Assembly (NCBI GenBank): GCA_045866275.1
Contig: BAAFRX010000002.1
Span: 1 to 64,000, forward strand
Reading direction: 5' to 3'
Source of the DNA: Sideroxyarcus sp045866275
Lineage (GTDB): Bacteria > Pseudomonadota > Gammaproteobacteria > Burkholderiales > Gallionellaceae
DNA length: 64,000 bases
Shown: positions 1 to 9,319 of the stretch, in pieces
Layout: every line of letters starts with the position of its first letter
Numbering within the stretch: position 1 is the stretch's first letter
Position numbers and translations under genes: made by a program
Notes under the pieces: model-generated
Databases searched by the model: none
What the model saw: only the letters and a program-made list of their open reading frames with translations
Told to the model about the DNA's origin: nothing

Positions 1-42
1 GCCATTCTGTACGATGATCGCTTTATCCGTTCGATCCAGTAA
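1..42 (+). CDS. C-terminal fragment of a transposase (partial)
   Basis: Reading frame 1 from the window edge gives AILYDDRFIRSIQ and then TAA. The AILYDDRF pattern resembles the C-terminus of IS256-type transposases. It lies immediately before the putative terminal repeat, as expected for a transposase stop close to the element end. Thirteen residues are too few for certainty; the rest is outside the window. Confidence 0.4.
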   Translation, partial: AILYDDRFIRSIQ

Positions 43-112
43 AATGCATTCCGGCGAACCTGATGTGGGCACGTCTCAACCCGCCTCAAACACAAAAATC
101 CTGACACTCCCC
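1..112 (+). mobile_element. Right end of an insertion sequence (IS256-like), cut by window edge
   Basis: The first 42 bases read as the last 13 codons of a protein, and a terminal-repeat-like stretch follows at about 83-112. On the minus strand this stretch starts GGGGAGTGTCAGG and continues through TTTTTGTGTTTGAGG. That style of end is typical, from memory, of IS256-family elements. The junction with chromosomal DNA lies about position 112, where the mshG homology stops abruptly after GALLGW. Only one end is visible, so the family and any target duplication cannot be confirmed here. Confidence 0.55.
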
Positions 113-1258
113 CCAGCCCAACAGTGCGCCAAGGATCAGGGTCATGGCCGGCTCGATCATCACTTGAACTTTTTTGATCGCTTCCTTCACATCTCTATCA
201 TAAAAATAACTGACATTGAGCAGAGCCTGGTCGAGCTGGCCGGTGGCCTCGCCCACCTTCAGCATGCGCACCACCAGCGGCGGGAAGATGCCCGTCTTCT
301 GGAAACTTTGCGTCAGGTTCTTGCCGGCCTCGATTTCGCTCATGACATTTTGCAGACTTTGCGCGATGACCTGATTGTCCACCAGATCGCGCGAGTTGGC
401 GATGCAATCCATGATGGTGATGCCGGAACTGTACATCATGGCAAAGGTATTGGCGAAGCGGGCGAGGATGATCTTGCGCAGGATGGGGCCGGTCGGCCAC
501 GCGTGCAGTTTGAAATTGTCCACGTGGTATTGCAGTTTCGGATCGACCTTGAGCGCCAGTTTGTAGCTGCCGAACAGCACGAACGGCGCAAGCAGCAGGA
601 CATACCAGTAGGCAACGAAGAAATCCGAAGTCGCCAGCAGAATCCGCGTCTGGATCGGAATCTCCTGCCCCATGCCCTTGATGAATCCGACCAGTTGCGG
701 CACCAGATAGATCATCAGGAAGAACGTGATGGCCAGCACGATGGTGCCGACAAAGGCCGGGTAGATCATCATGCTCTTGGTCTGCGAGGCCATCTCGTCC
801 TGCCATTTGAGCGATTCGGTGAGGTGCCGGAACACATCGACCAGGCGGCCGCTGTCCTCGCCCGCCCGGGTGAGATTCGTGGTGATCTTGTCGAACGCGT
901 TGGGGTGTTCGCTCATGGCCTGCGACAGTTTCCTGCCGCTCTCGATCGACTCCACCATGTTGGCGATGATCTCGCGAAAGGTGGCCTCCTCCATGGTGTC
1001 GCGCAGGTCGGCCAGACATTCGAGCAGCGGCACCCCGGCACGGGTCAGTTGCTCCAGATTGAAAAAGAAGGTGATGAGATCGGCGCGCTTGATCCGGGTC
1101 GCGCCGAACGAGGAAGCATGGTCCTGCTCCTTGGCGCTGATGAGATCCAGCCCGCCGCGCTTGAGGCGCATCTCCAGGTCGATCAGGTTGGCCGCGTCCT
1201 GCAAGCCCCGGGCGCTCTTGCCATCCCCGTCGATTGCCTTGTAGGCGTAGAGGGCCAT
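86..1258 (-). pseudogene. mshG: MSHA biogenesis protein MshG (GspF/PilC family), 3' end replaced by IS
   Basis: Inner-membrane platform protein of type IV pilus and type II secretion machines. It begins MALYAYKAIDGDGKSARG, the usual start, and has two T2SSF domains (about residues 65-190 and 270-385) with hydrophobic segments near residues 165-195 and 215-235. Homology runs to GALLGW, then switches to GECQDFCV and a stop, where roughly 20 further residues completing the last membrane helix would be expected. The switch coincides with the IS end at about 112, so the gene has lost its C-terminal helix. Whether the shortened protein works is unknown. It starts 10 nt after the mshE stop, so it belongs to the mshM-L-N-E-G operon. 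Confidence 0.8.
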
Positions 1259-1268
1259 GGGTTCCCTT

Positions 1269-2975
1269 CTAGTTGCGGTCGGTCAGGTCAACCACGCGCA
1301 TCACCTCGGCGACCGACGTGACGCCCTGCAGGATGCGGCGGATGCCGTCCTGTGCCAGCGGACGGAAACCGCCTTCCAGCGCCGCCTGCTTGATGTCGCG
1401 CATGCTGGCGCGGCGTGAAATGAGATCGTCCAGCACGGAATCCAGCTTGAGAATTTCCATGATGGCCTGGCGTCCGGCATAGCCCTGGTGGTGGCACACA
1501 TCGCAGCCGGCCGCACGGTACAGGGTGACTTCCTCGTTGTGGTGCAGGCCGAGCAACTTGCGTTCGGCCGCGTCGGGCTGGTACGCATACTTGCAATGGC
1601 GACACAAAACCCGGATCAGTCGTTGCGCCATGACACCGATGATGTTGCCGGCCAGGATGTCGGGCAGGATGCCGATGTCGAGCAGGCGCGGGATGGCGCC
1701 GACCGCCGAGTTGGTGTGCAGCGTCGAATAAACCTGGTGGCCGGTCATCGCGGCGCGGAACGCCATCTCCGCCGTCGGGTGATCGCGGATTTCGCCGACC
1801 AGGATGATGTCCGGGTCCTGCCGCATCAGGGAGCGGATGCCGCTGGCAAAATCCAGTTTGGCCGCCTCGTTCACCGAACTCTGACGGATCAGCGGGATCG
1901 GGTATTCCACCGGGTCTTCCAGGGTCATGATGTTGACCGACTCGGTATTGACGTGATTGAGAATGGAATACAGCGTGGTCGTCTTGCCGCTGCCGGTCGG
2001 GCCGGTCACCAGCACGATGCCTTCCGGCTTGGCGATGATGGACAGCAGCATGGCCAGGGCGCTGTCGTCGAGGCCGAGCTGGTTGATCGGCACGATGCCC
2101 TTCTGCCGGTCCAGAATGCGCAGCACCAGATTTTCGCCGTACTGGGTGGGGTGCGAAGCGACGCGAAAATCGATGGGCCGGCCGGACAGGCGCAGCGAAA
2201 TGCGTCCGTCCTGCGGCGCGCGCGTTTCGGCGATGTTCATCCCGCTCATCACCTTCAGGCGAACCACCATCGCCGGCCAGAAACTCTTGTGCAGACTGCG
2301 CACCTGGCGCAGCACGCCGTCCACGCGGTAGCGGATGCGCAGGAAACTGTTCTCCGGTTCGAAGTGGATGTCCGAGGCACTCTGCTGCACGGCCTCGGTG
2401 AGCAACGCATCGATCAGGCGCACCACCGGCTGGCTGAATTCGTTCACGCCATGCTGCAGCGCCTGGTGCTCCAGTTCGCCCGGCTCGATCTCGTGCAGGA
2501 TGCCGTCGATGGACAACTCGAAACCGTAATACTGGTCGATGGCGCGCAGGATGTCGGATTCGCTGGCCAGCAGCGTGATCAGCCGGTACTCGTCCTTCAG
2601 CAGCGCGCGCACCTGGTCGAGCGCGATGATGTTGTCCGGGTCGGCGATGGCGATGGTGAGATTCTTGTTGAGACCGTCCACCGACAGCGGCACCAGTTGA
2701 TACCGCCGCGCCACTTCCTTCGGGATCAGGGTAACGGCCGCCGAATCGACGATCACCGTGGCCAGGTCAACCGTTTCCTGGCCGAGATTTTCCGACAGCA
2801 CATCGCGTATCGTCGCCTCGGACAGAAAACCGAGACGCACCAGCAAGCGTCCCAGGGGTTGCGGTGATTTGCTCTGCTCCTGGGTCGCAATGCGCAACTG
2901 GTCTTCGCTGATGACGCCCTTGGCGATGAGCAATTGACCGATGGGCTGCTGGAGCTGTTGCTGCGGAACCGCCAT
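1269..2975 (-). CDS. mshE: MSHA biogenesis ATPase MshE (GspE/PilB family)
   Basis: Hexameric cytoplasmic ATPase that powers pilus extension. The 568-residue protein has an N-terminal MshEN/GspE_N domain (about residues 10-150) and a C-terminal motor domain. Walker A is GPTGSGKTTT at about 325-334 and the Walker B region is DIILVGEIRD at about 389-398. A four-cysteine zinc motif is visible (CRHC about 458-461, CDVC about 491-494), typical of extension rather than retraction ATPases. It lies 8 nt after mshN and 10 nt before mshG. This is the only mshE in the window; the right-hand pilus locus would have its own beyond 64 kb. Confidence 0.92.
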   Translation of the reverse strand: MAVPQQQLQQPIGQLLIAKGVISEDQLRIATQEQSKSPQPLGRLLVRLGFLSEATIRDVLSENLGQETVDLATVIVDSAAVTLIPKEVARRYQLVPLSVDGLNKNLTIAIADPDNIIALDQVRALLKDEYRLITLLASESDILRAIDQYYGFELSIDGILHEIEPGELEHQALQHGVNEFSQPVVRLIDALLTEAVQQSASDIHFEPENSFLRIRYRVDGVLRQVRSLHKSFWPAMVVRLKVMSGMNIAETRAPQDGRISLRLSGRPIDFRVASHPTQYGENLVLRILDRQKGIVPINQLGLDDSALAMLLSIIAKPEGIVLVTGPTGSGKTTTLYSILNHVNTESVNIMTLEDPVEYPIPLIRQSSVNEAAKLDFASGIRSLMRQDPDIILVGEIRDHPTAEMAFRAAMTGHQVYSTLHTNSAVGAIPRLLDIGILPDILAGNIIGVMAQRLIRVLCRHCKYAYQPDAAERKLLGLHHNEEVTLYRAAGCDVCHHQGYAGRQAIMEILKLDSVLDDLISRRASMRDIKQAALEGGFRPLAQDGIRRILQGVTSVAEVMRVVDLTDRN

Positions 2976-2983
2976 CGTCTGCC

Positions 2984-4090
2984 CTATCGCGCCGCGTTCA
3001 GCTCGTTCAGCCGGCGCTGTGCCTGCGCGGCATCGAAACCCGACCGCCCGGAAGGATCGAGCTGCAAGGTCTGGCGATAATAATCCGCCGCCAACTTGCC
3101 TTGCCCCAGATGATCGAGGCTGACCGCAAGGTTATAGCTGTATTGCGGGCTGCCCGGTTCCAGCGCCAGCGCGGTGAAATAGGCCTGCTGCGCCTCCGCC
3201 CAGCGCGATTGATCCAGGTACACATTGCCCAGCGCATAGTGCAAGGCGGCGGAACGCGGCTGGTTGGCCAGCATCTGCCGCAGGCGGATTTCCGCATCTT
3301 CCGAATTCGGCGTGGCATAGGACGTCATGGCCGCCAGCGCCACCGGATCGCGCGGGTCGAGCAGCAATACCTGGTGGAAAAACTGCTGCGCTTCCTGCTC
3401 GTTGCCGGTCTGCTGGGCAATGGCCCCCATCCCGAGCAAGGCGTCGCGATTGCGAATGTCCTGCGCCAGCACGTTGCGATAGCCCTCGCTGGCCGAAGCA
3501 TAGTTGCCGCGCTGGTAGTCCTGCCAGGCCTGCTGCAGGGCTGGCGTAACGCTATCGGTTCTGGTTGCGCTGCGAATCGCCAGACGCGGCGCGCGCGGCT
3601 GGCTGGCCGATCTGGTGCGCGGCGCGGGCGGAGCAACGGTCGCCACGACGGGCGCCACCCGGGCCGGGACAACCGCCTCCGCTTGCGGGGCAGCCAGTAC
3701 AGGTGCGGGCATCGGCTCCGGCCGGATGGCAGCAACCCTGGGCGGGGGTGGCGCAACAATCGGCGTGGCAGGCGGCGGCGGAGGCGGCGTGCGCAACGCC
3801 ACCCGCTGCACGGGGGGATTGAGTTCGGTCCAGACGTAATAGCCATAGCCCGCGCCGATCGTGCCGCAGATCAGCAGCGTGGTCGGCACCAGGCCCAGAT
3901 TCCAGCGCCGGCGCGGCGGCGTTTTTTTCTTCGCCGCAAACAGATTCTGCCCCGCGGCACGGGAGGTCTCGGCGTGACCCGACCCTGCGGCAGGCGTCTG
4001 GGGCGCAGACGCGGGAGGGGGCTCCTCCAGCGACAGGCCGGTCCCTTTGTCGTGTCCGGATTTCTTCATCGCATCAAGGAGCAGGCTCAT
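2984..4090 (-). CDS. mshN: MshN-like TPR protein
   Basis: Predicted single-pass inner-membrane protein of the MSHA assembly complex. After about 60 cytoplasmic residues there is one membrane segment (about 63-86). A proline-rich periplasmic linker (about 92-145) follows, then several TPR-like repeats from about residue 185 to the end (patterns such as LLGMGAIAQQTG and LHYALGNVYLDQSR). The start overlaps the mshL stop by ATGA, indicating translational coupling. It is similar in architecture to the MshN of the right-hand cluster (43759-44826) but clearly divergent in sequence. Confidence 0.82.
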   Translation of the reverse strand: MSLLLDAMKKSGHDKGTGLSLEEPPPASAPQTPAAGSGHAETSRAAGQNLFAAKKKTPPRRRWNLGLVPTTLLICGTIGAGYGYYVWTELNPPVQRVALRTPPPPPPATPIVAPPPPRVAAIRPEPMPAPVLAAPQAEAVVPARVAPVVATVAPPAPRTRSASQPRAPRLAIRSATRTDSVTPALQQAWQDYQRGNYASASEGYRNVLAQDIRNRDALLGMGAIAQQTGNEQEAQQFFHQVLLLDPRDPVALAAMTSYATPNSEDAEIRLRQMLANQPRSAALHYALGNVYLDQSRWAEAQQAYFTALALEPGSPQYSYNLAVSLDHLGQGKLAADYYRQTLQLDPSGRSGFDAAQAQRRLNELNAAR

Positions 4091-5814
4091 TTCACCCCCT
4101 TGTCGCTTTCAGGCTGGAGAAAATCTGCCGCGGGCAGACTGCTGCGGAAAGCGGCAAAGTCGCCGTCGATGCTGGCATCCTTGATCACGATAGGGCGCAG
4201 AAAGATGACCAACTCGGTCTTGGTCTTGGTGTCGTTGCGGTTCTGGAAGGCATTGCCCGCGACCGGAATCCGGTCCAGCAACGGAATGCCGTCCGTCAGA
4301 TTATTGATTTCATCCTGCATCAACCCGCCCATCACCGCGATCTGGTTGTTGCCGATCTTCAGCACGGATTCCATTTCACGTGTTTGCAACTGCGGAATGC
4401 GGCTGACCACGCCGACGGTTGCCAGCGAAGGATTGGGGTCGTTGACGAAACCGAGCAGGCGCGTGATGGACGGACGCAAATTCAGCAGCACCGTATCGCT
4501 GTCGTCGATCTGCGGCGTCACGCTCATGGTGAACCCGGTCGGCACGGTCACTGGCGTGGTGGTGAAGGTAGTGGTGCTCGTTGTCTGGTTGGAAACGGTG
4601 TCCGCCTTGATCGTGAAATACACCAGGTTATCCACCACGCGCAGCATTGCGGTCTGGTTGTTCAGCACACTCAATTTCGGACTGGACAACACCTTGACGT
4701 CGCCAAACGAATCCAGCAGCGAAATCGATGCACTCAAGTCGCCCAGCTTCGACGTGGGATTGAGGTAATCCAGAATGAACAAACTCCCCGTATTGTTCGC
4801 CGGCAAGCCGGCGGAGCCCTGCTGCGAAATGGCGAAGCCTTTGCGTCCCGGCAGACGCAGGCGCGACCAGTCGATACCCTGCTGGTAATTGCTGTTCAGT
4901 CGCACCTCGGCAATGGTCGCCTCGATCAGCACCTGGCGCCGCGCGCTGCGCATCACCTGCACGATGAACTCCTGGATCTTCGCGTGCTGCTTGCCCGTGG
5001 CGCGCACGGTGATGATGCCCGCCTCCGGATTGGAGATCACCGCGGAGGCCTGCAAGGTGCGATATTCCTTGAATTCCTGTTCGCTGCTCTTTTGCTGCTC
5101 GGCGACCGCCGCCTTGCCCTCGTTTTCCGTTTTGTTGCCGGTTACTTTTTCATCGGACGTCTGCACGGCCGCGCTGGAGGCGCGGCGCCCCACCACGACC
5201 TCCTTGTCGGTCTCGTTCAGGATGTCGGTGATGTTCTTGACCAGCGTGTCCCAGAAGTGGTTTTTCGACGCATTCTTGATCGACAGCTGCGAGTTGTTTC
5301 CCCCGCCGCTGCCGCCGGCGCTGCCGCCCACCTGTGTCGTGTTCGAAATGCCGCCGTCGGAATCGCGCGCCATGTTGACGTAATCGATCTTGTAGTTCTT
5401 CAGATAGGGTCCGTCCGGCATCACGGCCAGATGGCCTTCCTTCAGCTCATAGCGTATCGCCACTTGCTGGCTGATGCGGTCGAGGATCTGCGGCAGGGTC
5501 TGGTCGATGGCATTGATGGTCACGTTGCCTTCGATGCCGGGGTGGATGTCGATGTTGATCTTCGCATCGCGCGCCAGCGCGAACAGGATTTCGCGGGCCG
5601 GCAGATTGGTCACGACGACGCTGTAGGTTTCGACTTTGGCTGCCGGCTTTGGCGGCGGCAATACGACGGCATGGCGGATCGGCGAGGGAATGACGCCGGC
5701 GGCTTGTGTAGCAGAAGATTGCTGAATGTGCTGATCGGAAGGTTTGATCGGTCGCGTGCCACAAGCCACAAGGCCTGCACAGGCCGCACAAAGTAGTACA
5801 TAGCGATAGCGCAT
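4087..5814 (-). CDS. mshL: MSHA biogenesis secretin MshL
   Basis: Outer-membrane secretin through which the pilus exits. The start at 5814 places a lipoprotein signal peptide at the N-terminus, with lipobox LVAC (MRYRYVLLC then AGLVACG), so it is preferred over the ATG at 5853. About 575 residues: a secretin N-terminal/STN-like domain (about 75-130), a Gly/Ser-rich loop (GGSAGGSGGG), an N-domain, and a C-terminal secretin domain with the conserved region VMGGLMQDE and the tail TELVIFLRPIVI. The stop overlaps the mshN start (ATGA). A second secretin lies at 45782-47452. Confidence 0.92.
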   Translation of the reverse strand: MRYRYVLLCAACAGLVACGTRPIKPSDQHIQQSSATQAAGVIPSPIRHAVVLPPPKPAAKVETYSVVVTNLPAREILFALARDAKINIDIHPGIEGNVTINAIDQTLPQILDRISQQVAIRYELKEGHLAVMPDGPYLKNYKIDYVNMARDSDGGISNTTQVGGSAGGSGGGNNSQLSIKNASKNHFWDTLVKNITDILNETDKEVVVGRRASSAAVQTSDEKVTGNKTENEGKAAVAEQQKSSEQEFKEYRTLQASAVISNPEAGIITVRATGKQHAKIQEFIVQVMRSARRQVLIEATIAEVRLNSNYQQGIDWSRLRLPGRKGFAISQQGSAGLPANNTGSLFILDYLNPTSKLGDLSASISLLDSFGDVKVLSSPKLSVLNNQTAMLRVVDNLVYFTIKADTVSNQTTSTTTFTTTPVTVPTGFTMSVTPQIDDSDTVLLNLRPSITRLLGFVNDPNPSLATVGVVSRIPQLQTREMESVLKIGNNQIAVMGGLMQDEINNLTDGIPLLDRIPVAGNAFQNRNDTKTKTELVIFLRPIVIKDASIDGDFAAFRSSLPAADFLQPESDKGVK

Positions 5815-5907
5815 TCCGGATTCCCCCCGTGTGTTTTTCGCAAGGTAGCCCAATTCAGCCTCTCTGGCAACCTTTCAGAAGGTCTATATATTTTTCATAT
5901 CATTGGG

Positions 5908-7362
5908 TTACAAAGCGTTCTGCGAGTCATCTAGCAAATACAAGGTTGGCGCAAATGCCTCCAAATAACGCGGCGGCAATTGCGCAATGGCACTGCGCGC
6001 CTCACTGCTGTTGGAATACGTTCCGTACAACACGCGGAAGGCATCTTTGCCATGCAACTGGATGGGCAAAAGATAAATCGCATCCAGCACACCGAGGCCC
6101 TTTGCACGCTGCAGGAATCCTTCCATCCGCTCCGGTTGCACACTCTCCGTATAGAACAACTGGATGCTGCTCGCGCCTGGCGGCGCGTCCGCAAACATTT
6201 GCCGGGTCACCTCCAGCCGCTGTTGCAGCAGGCTGCCGGCGGGGATACCGGACAATTGCCGCAATGGGGGCCGTTTAACCGGCACCGGATCGACGACCAT
6301 CGGCTGTGCCGCCGCCACTGCCGAAACCGGCGCGCTCATCACAACCGCACTCGCTCCTCCCGTCTCCGGATGGCTGGCGAGATCCCCGGAAATCTGGAGT
6401 ATGGGCACTGCCTGAGACGGCTGCACCGGACTTGGCGCAACTGTTGCAACGCCCCGCTCCTGACCGATGAACCATCCCGCACCGACGAGAATCGCCGCCA
6501 GCAACGCCATTCCGCCGAGGATGCCGACCGGCTTGCGCGTGCCCCACGCCTGCATCGGCGCCATCTCGCTATCGCGCAATGCTGCCTGCACATGACGCGC
6601 CTCAATGGCGTGCGTATTCTCGACAAAAGCGGCGAGCAGCGATTTGTCAGCGAGGATATTGACCCGACGCAACAACCCCTGCGACGCCTTGCCGATCATC
6701 TTTTCCGCCTCGGGCGTGAAAATGTCCGGCCCTTTGTAGCCGGCGGCGCGCATGCGGAACATCAGGTAATCGTGGATGACTTTTTGCGACAGCGGCAGGA
6801 TGGTGAAGTGGTGGACGATGCGGTCCTTCAGTTGCCGCATATTGGTCTGCGCCAGTTTTTCGTCCAGCTCCGGCTGGCCGAACAGCACGATCTGCAGCAG
6901 CTTGTGTTTGCCGACCTGCAGGTTGTACAGCAACCGCAGTTCCTCCAGCGTGTCCAGCGGCATCGCATGCGCCTCGTCCACCAGCACCACGGCGCGTTCG
7001 CCGCGTTCGTACATGGACTCGAGGTGGTTTTGCAGCGTCTGCAGGATAACGCTGATGCGCTTGCCTTCGAGGTCGAGCTGCAGACGGTCGCAGATGGCGT
7101 ACAGCAGCTCGTCGCGCGACATGCTGGGGTTGGCGAGGTAGATCGCCTTGATGCTGGTCGGCAGCTTGTCGAGCAGCATGCGGCACAGCATGGTCTTGCC
7201 GCTGCCGACTTCGCCGCTGACCTTGACGATGCCCTCGCCGTCGGTGATGGCGTACACCAGCGCATCCAGGATCTCGCCGCGATTCGCGCCGGAAAAGAAA
7301 AAGTCGGTGACCGGCGTGATCTTGAACGGCGGCTCGTCGAGGCCGAAGTGCTCCAGATACAT
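5908..7362 (-). CDS. mshM: MshM/ExeA-like AAA+ ATPase with C-terminal SPOR-like domain
   Basis: General-secretion type ATPase, anchored in the inner membrane, that helps assemble or place the secretin. The start MYLEHFGLDEPPF at 7362 has a good Shine-Dalgarno (AAAGGGG); the upstream ATG at 7404 lies in unlikely sequence. Walker A is GEVGSGKT and Walker B is AVVLVDEAH. A transmembrane segment follows at about residues 284-302, then a periplasmic linker, and the last 75 residues resemble a SPOR peptidoglycan-binding fold. The right-hand MshM (44823-45779) ends just after its membrane segment, so this one is a longer architecture. It is the first gene of the left msh operon; a REP array lies directly upstream. 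Confidence 0.85.
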   Translation of the reverse strand: MYLEHFGLDEPPFKITPVTDFFFSGANRGEILDALVYAITDGEGIVKVSGEVGSGKTMLCRMLLDKLPTSIKAIYLANPSMSRDELLYAICDRLQLDLEGKRISVILQTLQNHLESMYERGERAVVLVDEAHAMPLDTLEELRLLYNLQVGKHKLLQIVLFGQPELDEKLAQTNMRQLKDRIVHHFTILPLSQKVIHDYLMFRMRAAGYKGPDIFTPEAEKMIGKASQGLLRRVNILADKSLLAAFVENTHAIEARHVQAALRDSEMAPMQAWGTRKPVGILGGMALLAAILVGAGWFIGQERGVATVAPSPVQPSQAVPILQISGDLASHPETGGASAVVMSAPVSAVAAAQPMVVDPVPVKRPPLRQLSGIPAGSLLQQRLEVTRQMFADAPPGASSIQLFYTESVQPERMEGFLQRAKGLGVLDAIYLLPIQLHGKDAFRVLYGTYSNSSEARSAIAQLPPRYLEAFAPTLYLLDDSQNAL

Positions 7363-7425
7363 TGCTTCCCCTTTACTGGTTGTGTCGCCGCATGCTTGTT
7401 GCAAATTTCAGTGGTTCGGTTTTTT

Positions 7426-7766
7426 GTGGGTCGGATTTCAACCCGACAACACAGCATCATTTTACCCGACCCTGTCGGACTGAAGTCCGACCCACAAACC
7501 CCCGCCGCTCCCTGTGGGTCGGGTTTCAACCCGACATGGGGTTGAATTCATCCTGCCGCGTCGGACTGAAGTCCGACCCACAAACCCCCGCCGCTCCCTG
7601 TGGGTCTGGTTTCAACCCGACAGGGGTTCGAATTCGTCCTGCCTTGTCGGACTGAAGTCCGACCCACAAACCCACGCTGCTCCCTGTGGGTCGGGTTTCA
7701 ACCCGACAGGGGTTCGAATTCATCCTGCCGCGTCGGACTGAAGTCCGACCCACAGCCCGACCCACA
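7426..7766. repeat. REP array: four tandem palindrome-pair units
   Basis: Four units start at 7426, 7514, 7600 and 7686 (period 86-88 bp). Each has a left palindrome GTCGGGTTTCAACCCGAC preceded by GTGG, a spacer of about 28 nt, and a right palindrome GTCGGACTGAAGTCCGAC followed by CCAC, so the GTGGG heads point outward. The last unit has an extra partial CCCGACCCACAG. The array lies between the divergently controlled mshM start and the stop of the sigma-54 regulator. Transcripts across it could fold into strong hairpins. Confidence 0.95.
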
Positions 7767-7767
7767 G

Positions 7768-9192
7768 CTACTGGTTGCTTTGCTGCGACTTGTATTTTTG
7801 CAGCGCATCCATGCGGCTGTACAGGGTGGTGCGGGCGATACCGAGCAGTTTTGCCGCTTCGCTCACATTCCCTTGTGCCAGCGCCATTGCCGTGTCGATA
7901 TAGGTTCGAGTATAGCCCATCAGCAAATCATCAAGGTTGAAGTCGCCCAGCAACAAGCGGGTTTGCGCGTCCGCCGACGCCGCCCCGTCCACCGGCACCG
8001 GCTGCGGATCGAATTCGGCTTCCACCTGGGTCGCGTTGAGGCGTGCGCCGGGATAGCGGGTCATCAGGCGGATCACGATATTGCGCAGCTCGCGCGTGTT
8101 GCCCGGAAACGGATAGCGCAACCAGACGTCCTGCGCCGCCTCGTCCAGGGTGAAGCACGGCGCCTGCAATTGTGCCGTATATTCGGCGCAGAAATGGTCG
8201 AGCAGGCGCAACTTGTCTGCGCCCAGCGCGCGCAGGGGCGGCACATTGATGGTGAACACGCTCAAGCGATGGAACAGATCGGCGCGAAACGTCCCTTCGC
8301 GCATCGCTTGCGCCAGCACCCGGTTGGTGGCGGCGACGATGCGCGCGGTGCTCCTGCGCGTTGCGGTTTCGCCGACGCGCTGATATTCGCCGTTCTCCAG
8401 CACGCGCAGCAATTTGGCCTGCAACTCCAGCGGCAGCTCGCCGATCTCGTCGAGGAACAGCGTGCCCTGTTCCGCTTTCTCGAAGAAGCCGACCTGCGCT
8501 GCGGTGGCCCCGGTAAAGGCGCCCTTGGCATGACCGAACAGGGTGGATTCGAGCAGATTGGCCGCGATGGCGGCACAGTTGACCGCGACCAGCGGCGCCG
8601 CCGGATTCGCCCCCGACTGGTGCAACGCGGCGGCCACCAATTCCTTGCCGCTTCCCGACTCGCCCTGAATCAGCACCGGATACGGCGTATTCGCGTACAG
8701 CTTGATCTGGCTGCGCATCGCCTCGATCGCCGGACTCTCCCCGACCAGGCCGAGGCGCGCTTCGTTTTGTGCCGCCGCTTTCCGTTCGCCGCGCCGCGCG
8801 ATCCAGGCCGCGCGCAACTGGTCGCGCAAGGCCTCCGGACGGCACGGCTTGGCCACGAACTCGAACGCACCCAATGCGCGGGCATGGCGCGCGTTGCCCT
8901 CGTCGTTCTGCCCCGACAGCGTGATGATCTTGATGTGCGGCGAATGCGCGAGCAATTCGGCGATGAGACGAAACCCTTCCTGCGGCCGGTGCGGGGTCGG
9001 CGGCAGCCCCAGATCGACCAGCGCCAGCGCGGGCGGCTCGGCCAGGCCGCGCACGAGGCGGATCGCCTGCGCACGGTCTTCCGCCAGCACGATGTCAAAC
9101 TCGTCGGCGAGCGCGAGGTTCAGGGAATCGCGGATGAGCGGATCGTCGTCCACGATGAGCAGGCTGGGCAAGTTCAAGTGCAAGTTTTTCAA
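7768..9192 (-). CDS. Sigma-54-dependent response regulator (receiver-AAA-Fis)
   Basis: NtrC-type transcription activator of 474 residues. The receiver domain (about 10-125) has the acidic pocket VDDD near residue 16 and a probable phospho-acceptor Asp in ALVDLG near 60. The AAA domain (about 150-380) carries Walker A GESGSGKE and the sigma-54 contact loop GAFTGA. The C-terminal Fis-type helix-turn-helix is about 440-465 (GNVSEAAKLLGIARTTLYSR). No kinase is adjacent; the nearest is at 16709-18385, beside a prepilin with a sigma-54 promoter. That pairing, like PilS/PilR, is inference. It could equally control the msh operon beside it. Confidence 0.92.
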   Translation of the reverse strand: MKNLHLNLPSLLIVDDDPLIRDSLNLALADEFDIVLAEDRAQAIRLVRGLAEPPALALVDLGLPPTPHRPQEGFRLIAELLAHSPHIKIITLSGQNDEGNARHARALGAFEFVAKPCRPEALRDQLRAAWIARRGERKAAAQNEARLGLVGESPAIEAMRSQIKLYANTPYPVLIQGESGSGKELVAAALHQSGANPAAPLVAVNCAAIAANLLESTLFGHAKGAFTGATAAQVGFFEKAEQGTLFLDEIGELPLELQAKLLRVLENGEYQRVGETATRRSTARIVAATNRVLAQAMREGTFRADLFHRLSVFTINVPPLRALGADKLRLLDHFCAEYTAQLQAPCFTLDEAAQDVWLRYPFPGNTRELRNIVIRLMTRYPGARLNATQVEAEFDPQPVPVDGAASADAQTRLLLGDFNLDDLLMGYTRTYIDTAMALAQGNVSEAAKLLGIARTTLYSRMDALQKYKSQQSNQ

Positions 9193-9319
9193 GGTTCAGA
9201 CGACCAAGCCATCACAGGAATGCGCGCAGGATAGCCAGTAATGACTTGCGGCTCAAGCAGTGAGGCACCGCTTGGATTCGGAGTGATACAATGCGCGACC
9301 GATTTTGGAGAGATTGTGC

